In this document: positions 24,052 to 31,497 of the stretch, in pieces
Layout: each line of letters begins with the position of its first letter
How positions within the stretch are numbered: position 1 is the stretch's first letter
DNA from: Candidatus Helarchaeota archaeon
GTDB lineage: Archaea > Asgardarchaeota > Lokiarchaeia > Helarchaeales > HEL-GB-A
Direction of reading: 5' to 3'
Length of the DNA stretch: 40,230 nucleotides
NCBI GenBank assembly: GCA_016840125.1
Contig: JAEOSY010000340.1
Span: forward strand, 1-40,230
Made by a program: the position numbers and the translations under genes
The notes under the pieces: generated by a model
The model's database searches: none
The model's input: the letters and a program-made list of their open reading frames with translations, nothing else
What the model was told of the DNA's origin: nothing

Positions 24052-25515
24052 CTACCCACACGCGAGTAGACCCGCCGTAAGGTTATCCGACGGTACGCCT
24101 GTCACCAGGTTCAAGCCATCCAGCACAGTATCGAGGGCTATCAAGATATTCCTCTTGAGATTTGTTTTTGGGTCTGGAGACCGGAAGGGAGTTACCCCAC
24201 TATGCTTGAAAAGGTCGTAGAGTCGTGCCCACTGCCGGTAGGGACTGCTCGGTTTCAAACGGGGTTTTATAGCGCCCCCGACTTGTGCGAGCAACCGCTC
24301 GTAGCAGGCTGGAAGATCTTCCTTGAACCCTAAACCTTTTCGAGCGATCACATAACTCGCGAGTATGTGATCAGAGAAGTTATGTGACCATGAATACTTT
24401 AACGCCCCAATAATGGACGTATAAGCAGGATGGACCTTACGAACCGCAATACCATGACGTATACATTTACGTTCCAAGAGGGAAACCATTGACGTTTTTA
24501 ATTGATTGACTTTGCGGTTCCGTTTTTTGTTATAGGAAAAGAACTGCTCAAAAGATAAATTCTCAATAATTAGCCCCTTTCCTTTATTTAAACAATAATT
24601 AATAACTTTATCAAGTTTGAAGCTAGCGTAATCATCGCGCCTCCCTTTTCTATAGGAATGCAAATTATGAAATTTGATGGAACAATAGCTCAGAAACTTC
24701 CCATTGCGATTCACATTCACTAGTGAAATGAAATCATAATTAAAATCTAACCCTATTCCCCCATTTTCGAAAGTAAGATTGGCCTCTGGTTTCGGTGTTT
24801 TGTAAGATATATGTGTGTAATACCGTAATTCCCCTCTAACAAATTTTCGTTTAACGATTGCTGTATATTTATCCAGTTGCAGAATTTCAACTAATTGAGC
24901 CTCTTGCTGAGTATTTACCGTAAATGGTATGAATAACCATTTTTTCCCTTTCACCTTGCTGAATGTCCTGATTTTCAAAAGGTGAGTTGGCAGTACCTTT
25001 AAATTGAGATTCTTAAGCCCATTCTGTACCTTCCCAATACATCCAAAGGAGGAGTCCCGCCTTATGCGAAATTCTTTCCTCGAAACTTTCCTTAATTGGC
25101 GCGCTCGAAACAAACCTTTAGTACCAAATACTATTGGTTTAAGAGATAGACATGCTATTCTGTTTTTGAGAGATGATAGATGCGCATATAACCCCATCAA
25201 GCTTTTTTTCTTCGGGGTCCGTCTTTTCGTTTTAACAATTTTCTCCTTCACAACTTTGATTTTATGGTGAAGATACCGCTCTTTTTTCTTCATCCATGTT
25301 ATTTGCTGTTCCAATCTGGCGTGATTCTCTTTTAGAATTGTATTAACATAGGGATTATTATGACACACTTGCATAAGTTTCTGCTGAATGCGTTTTTCTC
25401 CTCTAAATAGTAGCTTATACCCAATTCGCTTTACTTTATTATAAATAGTGAAAATTTCATTCAATTTTTGCATCTGATTTTCTGATGGGTACAATCGAAA
25501 CTTTCTTGTGGTCAT
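24052..25515 (-). CDS. TnpB-related IS200/IS605-type accessory protein without zinc finger
   Basis: About 487 residues. TnpB proteins are RNA-guided nucleases of IS200/IS605 elements and ancestors of Cas12. Start ATG at 25515 gives the usual beginning TTRKFRLYPSENQ; the frame is open to 25545. RuvC-like residues are all present: D257 (GIGLDFNYD), E318 (LIIENLSF) and D382 (SDHILASYVIARKGLGF). The segment between E and the last D has HPAYTSIIGALKY but no CxxC pair, unlike canonical TnpB. This fits the divergent 'TnpB-related' group. No tnpA is nearby, so the element is not autonomous or is domesticated. The last roughly 150 codons are visibly richer in G+C than the rest, which may reflect an overlapping guide RNA. 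Confidence 0.85.
   Translation of the reverse strand: MTTRKFRLYPSENQMQKLNEIFTIYNKVKRIGYKLLFRGEKRIQQKLMQVCHNNPYVNTILKENHARLEQQITWMKKKERYLHHKIKVVKEKIVKTKRRTPKKKSLMGLYAHLSSLKNRIACLSLKPIVFGTKGLFRARQLRKVSRKEFRIRRDSSFGCIGKVQNGLKNLNLKVLPTHLLKIRTFSKVKGKKWLFIPFTVNTQQEAQLVEILQLDKYTAIVKRKFVRGELRYYTHISYKTPKPEANLTFENGGIGLDFNYDFISLVNVNRNGKFLSYCSIKFHNLHSYRKGRRDDYASFKLDKVINYCLNKGKGLIIENLSFEQFFSYNKKRNRKVNQLKTSMVSLLERKCIRHGIAVRKVHPAYTSIIGALKYSWSHNFSDHILASYVIARKGLGFKEDLPACYERLLAQVGGAIKPRLKPSSPYRQWARLYDLFKHSGVTPFRSPDPKTNLKRNILIALDTVLDGLNLVTGVPSDNLTAGLLACG
24072..24093 (-). ncRNA. possible omega-RNA hairpin at the TnpB 3' end
   Basis: CCGCCG (24072-24077) and CGACGG (24088-24093) can pair with a ten-base loop, one pair being G-U in the minus-strand RNA. 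It lies in the last codons of the TnpB-related gene, where omega-RNA scaffolds of IS200/IS605 elements usually sit, with the guide running past the element's end. Only position and pairing support this. Confidence 0.25.
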
Positions 25516-25545
25516 CACGCTAAATGTCCCTTCCAAAACTAGCAT

Positions 25546-25937
25546 TTACTATAATAACAAATCAAAGCACTAAATATAAATATATACATTCTTTTTGCGC
25601 AAAAAACTTTTAACTTTCGCTGAGAGAAAAATTTCTCTTAACTTAATTACATCTTATTAACCCCAATTTCCACTCGACCAAAATGCTCAAATAAAAAAAT
25701 GCGCAAATTACCCTATTCATCGTAAATTCTTCATTCCATTACGTAAATCTGTCATAGAGATTTTTTTTCGTGTTATCTTCGAATTCGCTTTCTTTAAAGC
25801 AGAAGAGAGACAGTGAAGTGAATATAAAAGGCATAATATGAAAACTAAAATAATTATCGTTCTGAATAACAATCTCCGAAAAAGTCTTTTAGTTCAGGTG
25901 CGAGTTTAAAATCAACTGGTTTAATGAGGTTTTTTAT
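25546..25937. promoter_or_regulatory. 392-base non-coding stretch with palindromes upstream of TnpB-related gene
   Basis: No credible gene. It holds a perfect 14-base palindrome TTTTTGCGCAAAAA (25592-25605), a second inverted repeat AGAGAAA/TTTCTCT (about 25623-25638), and a near-exact direct repeat AAATGCTCAAAT / AAATGCGCAAAT (25681-25692 and 25698-25709). The first also occurs in kind at 71-84. One or more may mark the left end of the IS-like element or operators. For the gene at 25938, AATGAGG at 25923-25929 is a plausible ribosome binding site. Confidence 0.35.
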
Positions 25938-26894
25938 TTGAAGCGCATACCAGTGATAATTGATACCGATCCAGCAATTGGGATTAAACTTGCTGATGTA
26001 GATGACGGACTCGCGATACTTCTTGCACTCAATTCAGATGAATTAGAGGTTGATGGCATTACCACCGTATTTGGAAATAGAAATGTGGATAATTGTTATC
26101 GAATTGGAAAAGAAGTACTATCTGTTGCTGGACGCACGGACATTCCCATTTTCAAAGGTGCATACAACGAAACTTGGTTGGGAATTCGAAATCCCGCAGT
26201 CCAGTTCCTTATTGACCAGATTATGGAGCATCCTGGGGAAATTACCCTAGTTACACTAGCACCACTAACAAATGTTGCAACCGCATTCCTTTTAGAACCG
26301 CGACTCGCAGATAAATTAAAGGGTTTAGTAATGATGGGGGGATATTTTTTTCCGAGTAATTTCAAAATTCCTTTCATAAAAACTGAATTTAATTTTTCAA
26401 GGGATGCATCAGCTACTAAAATCGTTCTAGATCAGGATGTCGATACGACAATAACTGGATTAGATGTCACGACTCAGGTTTTTTTTAAAGATTTACATTA
26501 CGTGGCCCTTGAGCGCGCCAAAACTTCAATAACCAAATATATTGCGAAACATATTAAATCTTGGCTAATTTTTAATAAATTATATACTTCTGGTAAGGGT
26601 TTTAACCCGCATGATCCCATTTGTGTTGCATATTTACTTCAGAAAAATCTTTTTAAACTAGTCAAAGCATCTGTCGATGTTTATGCTCCCAAACGGAGCA
26701 TTCCGGCGGAGTTAATACATAAAAGATATTCGAATGACCTTATCCCTTTGCTTCTCTCATTTTTATCAAAGAATGGACAAATTACAACTACGGTTCCCCC
26801 CTTAGACTCTAGGATGAATAAAATCAAAGTCTGCACAAGGATAAAAGAGAAAGAATTCCTGAAACTACTGATAAACCGATTATCAAGGGTTTAA
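25938..26894 (+). CDS. nucleoside hydrolase (inosine-uridine preferring family)
   Basis: A 318-residue cytoplasmic enzyme that splits ribonucleosides into ribose and free base. The Ca2+-binding N-terminus is DTDPAIGIKLADVDDGLAI (D9, D11, D20, D22, D23), the variant with a short insert between DTDP and DDG found in one large branch of the family. Further hallmarks: GITTVFGN, TLVTLAPLTNVATA, MMGG and the C-terminal NPHDPICVAY with the catalytic-site His and Asp. Start TTG at 25938, with GAGG about 9 bases upstream. The DNA methylase gene begins three bases after its stop, so both are one transcript. Purine or pyrimidine preference cannot be told; salvage is the default role. Confidence 0.9.
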   Translation: MKRIPVIIDTDPAIGIKLADVDDGLAILLALNSDELEVDGITTVFGNRNVDNCYRIGKEVLSVAGRTDIPIFKGAYNETWLGIRNPAVQFLIDQIMEHPGEITLVTLAPLTNVATAFLLEPRLADKLKGLVMMGGYFFPSNFKIPFIKTEFNFSRDASATKIVLDQDVDTTITGLDVTTQVFFKDLHYVALERAKTSITKYIAKHIKSWLIFNKLYTSGKGFNPHDPICVAYLLQKNLFKLVKASVDVYAPKRSIPAELIHKRYSNDLIPLLLSFLSKNGQITTTVPPLDSRMNKIKVCTRIKEKEFLKLLINRLSRV

Positions 26895-26897
26895 ATA

Positions 26898-28616
26898 ATG
26901 CCACGTTATGATTTTTTAAGAGAAGTAAGTGGAAAACTTGATGAATTTAAGGATCTTGATGAGCTGAAGGAATATCTCACAAAAAAAACTGGAATAATCG
27001 ACTTCTTTTCATCCGTTCATGACTTAGAAGAATTTAAAGATTTTTTAAGAAATTTCCAACCCGATATTGGAAAATCTAGAGATTTAGGTGATTTCCAAAC
27101 TCCAACTCATCTTTCAGATATGATTTGTAAATATCTATCGGATATCGGGTTAACCCCAAATATTATCATCGAGCCTACTTGTGGTACAGGGAACTTTATT
27201 ATCTCCGCTTTAAAATTTTTTCCTTCACTTAAATATCTATATTGTATAGAGATACAAAAGAACTACGAGTTTCTTTTTAAATCAAATATGTTGCGATTGT
27301 CATTTGAACAGGACTTAGATATAGATATCGAATTTCATCGAGATAATTTTTTCACTCATCGCTTTTCAGATAAATTTATTCATATTTTAAATTCATTTTC
27401 CCCTAGTATTTTAGTCCTTGGTAATCCACCATGGGTAACAAATACTGAACTTTCAGTTCTTGACTCAGATAACGTTCCAACAAAATTTAATGTCAAAGGA
27501 GTTAGAGGAATCGAAGCCATTACTGGGAAAGGTAACTTCGATATCGCTGAATATATCATCCTACAAATCGTCAACCAACTCTCACAATTTCAGGGAACTA
27601 TTGCATTGTTGTGTAAAACAGCGGTGATCAAAAATATTGTAAAAGATATCCAAAAGACAGGCCTTAAACTACGTGAAATCAAATCGTTATTGATCGATAC
27701 CAAAAAAGAATTCAATATCAACGCTAAAGGGGGGCTGTTCCTAGCAGAGTTTGGGACTATACCTGAATATTACTGCTCTATTTCATCATTCTATGATGTA
27801 AATTACCCTGTTAAAAGATTTGGCTGGATAAATGAGAAATTTGTATCAGATATTGAAAAATATGAAAAATACAAAAACATTGATGGAAAATCACCATTTA
27901 TCTGGAGGCAGGGCGTAAAACATGATGCTGCCAAAGTGATGGTATTATTAAAAAAAGATAATATCCTTACGAATGGGTTTCAGGAAAAAGTGAAGATAGA
28001 AGATGATCTCTTATTCCCATTTTTAAAGAGTTCTGACTTAAAAACACCTGTCTTAAAAACTTCAGAAAGAAAAGTTATTCTGACTCAAAGATCTCTTAAA
28101 GATGAAACCGATTCCATTGCTGACAATTACCCCCAACTCTGGAATTATTTACTCTCTCATTCTGATTATCTAGATAATCGAAAATCCGCAATATATAATA
28201 AACGACCACGGTTTTCCATATTTGGAATTGGAGATTATGCATTCAAACCTTTTAAAATAGGAATCTCTGGATTTTATAAGAAACCTAATTTTTCATTAAT
28301 CTTTCCCATTGAAAGTAAGCCCGTAATGCTGGATGATACCTGTTATTATCTTTATTTTGATGAATTTCCGGACTCTTTCTTCACTTGGGTTTTATTAAAT
28401 ACAAATTCCACAAAGAACCTTTTATCCTCTCTTGTATTTTTAGATGCAAAGCGTCCGTACACAAAAGAAGTTTTAATGAGGATTAATCTTTTGAAATTAA
28501 CTGAATTGCTCTCTTTTGACCAGATACTTGAGTTTTACCAAATCCAATTAGCGACTTACTTTTCCTACGAATTCGAAAGGGATGATTATATCTCGTATTG
28601 TCGTAAATTATCATAA
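26898..28616 (+). CDS. N6-adenine DNA methyltransferase, TaqI/Eco57I-like, orphan
   Basis: A 572-residue gamma-type adenine methylase. The N-terminal helical part (1-70) is followed by DLGDFQTPTHLSDMICKYL (motif X), IIEPTCGTGNFIISAL (motif I, from E92) and LVLGNPPWVTNT (motif IV, N176-P-P-W179), then KGNFDIAEYIILQ. Residues about 300-560 should be the target-recognition domain. There is no endonuclease motif at either end and no restriction gene beside it, so it is an orphan methylase or part of a system whose nuclease is elsewhere. It follows the nucleoside hydrolase within three bases and overlaps the convergent ADP-dependent kinase gene by six bases. Recognition sequence unknown. Confidence 0.88.
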   Translation: MPRYDFLREVSGKLDEFKDLDELKEYLTKKTGIIDFFSSVHDLEEFKDFLRNFQPDIGKSRDLGDFQTPTHLSDMICKYLSDIGLTPNIIIEPTCGTGNFIISALKFFPSLKYLYCIEIQKNYEFLFKSNMLRLSFEQDLDIDIEFHRDNFFTHRFSDKFIHILNSFSPSILVLGNPPWVTNTELSVLDSDNVPTKFNVKGVRGIEAITGKGNFDIAEYIILQIVNQLSQFQGTIALLCKTAVIKNIVKDIQKTGLKLREIKSLLIDTKKEFNINAKGGLFLAEFGTIPEYYCSISSFYDVNYPVKRFGWINEKFVSDIEKYEKYKNIDGKSPFIWRQGVKHDAAKVMVLLKKDNILTNGFQEKVKIEDDLLFPFLKSSDLKTPVLKTSERKVILTQRSLKDETDSIADNYPQLWNYLLSHSDYLDNRKSAIYNKRPRFSIFGIGDYAFKPFKIGISGFYKKPNFSLIFPIESKPVMLDDTCYYLYFDEFPDSFFTWVLLNTNSTKNLLSSLVFLDAKRPYTKEVLMRINLLKLTELLSFDQILEFYQIQLATYFSYEFERDDYISYCRKLS

Positions 28617-29795
28617 GATATTTTGTGAAAGTAATCCTATATTAAAAGAACAAGACCACAAGTCTCCGAGTCCTACGGGATTAACAATCACCTTATCAAT
28701 ACTCCGAGAAACTATAGCTTCTACCTCCATTTCTGAAGGAAGTTGAATCGATTTCTCCATTAATAGCATATCCGCAACTTGCCTAGCTGTCGGATACATA
28801 TTCATTTCTGTTTTAACAACTGTTGCTCGATTAGCAAAGTTCATACAATCTCTTACGGTATCCTTATCGTCCAGACCCAATACGAACTGATAAAACTGTG
28901 TATGACATACTGCAATTTGACTTTCTTTCCTCAACTTCTTTACCAATCTGAAAATTGTTAATGGGTCTGAATCCTGAATTGAATCCTTATATTTGAAGTT
29001 ATACCATGCTCTAAATTCGTCATCATTACCTATCACCATCTTTGCTTTGTCAACAACTTGGTAAAACTGTTTTAATCGGTCATATCCCCACCCCACCGTG
29101 CCTCCTAAATCAATTGCACTATAGTTCAAACTTAAAAATGGATCTAATAATGTAAAATCGTTATAATTCGTCGTTGTAGCATAAACGTTTGTTGTACCTA
29201 GGATTGACATCAGATCTGGATTTAGTTTTTGTATCACTGGAACCAAGTTCTTAAGATATGGTCTGAGCGATTCTACTCGCCGAATCCCTGGTAAGCCGCC
29301 AAAACTAACAATCCCCCTTTTTTCATTGTAGGGAATGATGATAGAAATTGGGATATAACTGGTTTTAACCTGATTGGCATGCTCTAATAAAGCCGCGGCT
29401 ATCTTCTGCTCCTTAGGTAGCTTTTGGCTGACTTCCGGTGAAAAATTCCCTAAAAAATAAGCTCTAGTGAAATCCAGAGGATAAACCGGGTCTTTTAATA
29501 AATGCATAGCACTTACTGTTTCAATTGCTGCATTCCCTCCCACAAGAGTTGTCTTTTTTTGAGCAATCTCATTTAATGTAAAAATACAATCAAAAAAGGT
29601 CTCAAAACCAAATTCCGTGCTTTCAAATTGCAGCTCACAATCTTCTGGTTGTTTTGAGAGAAGCAAGCTCAAAATAGGATCCAAGAATGGATATTTAATG
29701 AGTAATTCCGATTTATATTTCGGGAGATCTGGGATAAAATAACTCATATCACAACAAATACCATCAAACCCGAAACAAATTGTCTTCACTGGCAT
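28611..29795 (-). CDS. ADP-dependent sugar kinase family protein
   Basis: About 394 residues, matching the ADP-dependent glucokinase/phosphofructokinase family (ribokinase superfamily) of archaeal glycolysis. Seen: TTLVGGNAAIETVSAMHLL (compare GGNAG...AN of ADP kinases), SIIIPYNEKRGIVSFGG (sugar/phosphate region), MVIGNDDEFRAW (NEDE-like motif) and the C-terminal NPVGLGDLWSCSFNIGLL, the GLGD motif with its catalytic Asp. Length is slightly short (450-460 is usual). Phosphoryl acceptor (glucose, fructose 6-phosphate or a nucleoside) cannot be decided. ATG at 29795 is preferred to GTG at 29804 because that GTG lies inside the ribosome binding site GAGGTG, six bases from the ATG. 241 non-coding bases separate it from guaB. 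Confidence 0.65.
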   Translation of the reverse strand: MPVKTICFGFDGICCDMSYFIPDLPKYKSELLIKYPFLDPILSLLLSKQPEDCELQFESTEFGFETFFDCIFTLNEIAQKKTTLVGGNAAIETVSAMHLLKDPVYPLDFTRAYFLGNFSPEVSQKLPKEQKIAAALLEHANQVKTSYIPISIIIPYNEKRGIVSFGGLPGIRRVESLRPYLKNLVPVIQKLNPDLMSILGTTNVYATTTNYNDFTLLDPFLSLNYSAIDLGGTVGWGYDRLKQFYQVVDKAKMVIGNDDEFRAWYNFKYKDSIQDSDPLTIFRLVKKLRKESQIAVCHTQFYQFVLGLDDKDTVRDCMNFANRATVVKTEMNMYPTARQVADMLLMEKSIQLPSEMEVEAIVSRSIDKVIVNPVGLGDLWSCSFNIGLLSQNIL

Positions 29796-30036
29796 TTCAT
29801 ACACCTCGATCCTCGTTATTAAACTGAAAATGTCTTATTAACGTGTGTCTAATACGTAAATCCTGTTTCCTTACCACTTTTGGAACCTCCTCAAGTTCTC
29901 TAATAATAGATTTTCCTGTTTGAATAGAGTTATAAGAAACTCAATTGATTATCCCTATCCCTCCCTTTTAAACGATCACAAAATTTTATAAGCATCTAAT
30001 ATTTTGAAATTATAAATTCATTTTTTCCGTGATTTT

Positions 30037-31497
30037 ATGGGAATTAATTTTCGGAATAAATTAACAAATGGTGTTCAAGCGTCCACCTTCAATGACATGA
30101 TTTTGCTTCCCGGATGGACAACTATTGAGCCTGATGAAGCAACAATCACTTCACACATCACTCCTCAGATAGAATTAAAAATTCCACTCGTATCAAGCCC
30201 AATGGATACAGTTACAGAAGCGGCGATGGGCATTGCTTTGGCCCGACAAGGAGGAATGGGATTCATTCATCGAAATTGTGATATAGAAACCCAACTGAAT
30301 ATGGTAAAACGCGTAAAGCGGGCTGAGTCTTATGTTATGTCCGATGTTGTTACAATCGCTGGTGAAAAAACGGTGGATGAAGCTTTTAAAATCATGAAGA
30401 CGCAGGATATCCATGGATTACCAGTAATTGATGCAGGTAATGGTTTAATTGGCATATGTACCTGGCGTGATGTACGATTCGCTGAGAAAAATCTTCTTGT
30501 TAAAGATATCATGACACGGGACGTTATTACTGCACCTAAGGACATATCTCAAAATGAAGCCAAAAAGCTTCTGCATAAGCATCGAATTGAGAAATTACCC
30601 GTTGTAAGTGACTCAAACAAATTAGTTGGCCTTATCACAATGAAAGACCTAATCTTGAAAGGAAGATTTCCCAATTCCACTCGCGATGACGAAGGGGGCC
30701 TATTATGTGGGGCTGCAATCTCACCTTTTGATTTAGAACGGGGGAAAGCACTCGATAAATTTGTAGATCTCCTCATAACAGATGTTGCTCATTTCCATTC
30801 AGACAACTGCTTTAGAGCAGCTAAAAAAATTATAAAGGAGCTCGAATCCCCCCTAATTGTTGGAAGTATTGGGACATATGAGGCTGCTGTTGATTGTATA
30901 ACAAAATTGGATGGTATTCAAGGTCTTCGTGCAGGTATTGGATCCGGTTCGATTTGTAGCACTTCAGTAGTTACTCGTGCAGGGGCACCAACTCTTTTTG
31001 CAACTGCATCATGTGCTGATGCGGTTAAAGAGACCGGGGTAAAGTTACCCATTATAGCTGACGGTGGGATTAAAAATCCCGGCGACGTGACATTAGCATT
31101 AGCTGTTGGTGCTTCAATTTGCATGATGGGTAATGTTTTCGCTGGTACTAAAGAGAGTCCGGGGCGCCTCGTAGCGCTTGAGGGGCGTTATTACAAACAA
31201 TATTATGGAATGGGTTCGGAAGCTGCAAAACAGAAACGATACGCTCTAGATCGGTATAGCCAACCTTCCAAAACAATTGCAGAGGGGGTTGAAGGATGGG
31301 TGCCTTACCGGGGTCCATTATATGAAACAATCCAAGAGTTTGTTGGCGGTTTAAAAGCATCTATGGGTTATGCTGGAGCACAGAATATTTTAGAATTATG
31401 GGAAAAAGCTAAGCTAGCTTTCATAACCCCCGCTGGATCCAAGGAACTCTCCCCCCACGACATTTTCCTTCCAGGCGGGACTCAACCAAAATCTTAA
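30037..31497 (+). CDS. guaB: IMP dehydrogenase with CBS domain pair (IMPDH/GMPR family)
   Basis: A 486-residue enzyme converting IMP to XMP with NAD+, the first step to GMP. TIM-barrel start FNDMILLPGWTTIEPDEATI, then SSPMDTVTEAAMGIALARQGGMGFIHRN; two CBS repeats fill about residues 98-215; DVAHFHSDN; the active-site loop GSGSICSTSVV with Cys307; phosphate-binding ADGGIKNPGD and MMGNVFAGT; and the flap YYGMGSEAAKQKRY followed by EGVEGWVPYRG. Cys307 is followed by STS rather than the usual TTR, and DVAHFHS differs from common IMPDH, so a GMP reductase of the GuaB1 type is an alternative. ATG at 30037 has a GTGATT element before it. It overlaps the stop of the convergent next gene by four bases. 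Confidence 0.88.
   Translation: MGINFRNKLTNGVQASTFNDMILLPGWTTIEPDEATITSHITPQIELKIPLVSSPMDTVTEAAMGIALARQGGMGFIHRNCDIETQLNMVKRVKRAESYVMSDVVTIAGEKTVDEAFKIMKTQDIHGLPVIDAGNGLIGICTWRDVRFAEKNLLVKDIMTRDVITAPKDISQNEAKKLLHKHRIEKLPVVSDSNKLVGLITMKDLILKGRFPNSTRDDEGGLLCGAAISPFDLERGKALDKFVDLLITDVAHFHSDNCFRAAKKIIKELESPLIVGSIGTYEAAVDCITKLDGIQGLRAGIGSGSICSTSVVTRAGAPTLFATASCADAVKETGVKLPIIADGGIKNPGDVTLALAVGASICMMGNVFAGTKESPGRLVALEGRYYKQYYGMGSEAAKQKRYALDRYSQPSKTIAEGVEGWVPYRGPLYETIQEFVGGLKASMGYAGAQNILELWEKAKLAFITPAGSKELSPHDIFLPGGTQPKS

Noticed and set aside
26898..28616. Type IIG restriction-modification fusion
   Set aside because: The N-terminal 70 residues and C-terminus show no nuclease motif; it is methylase only.
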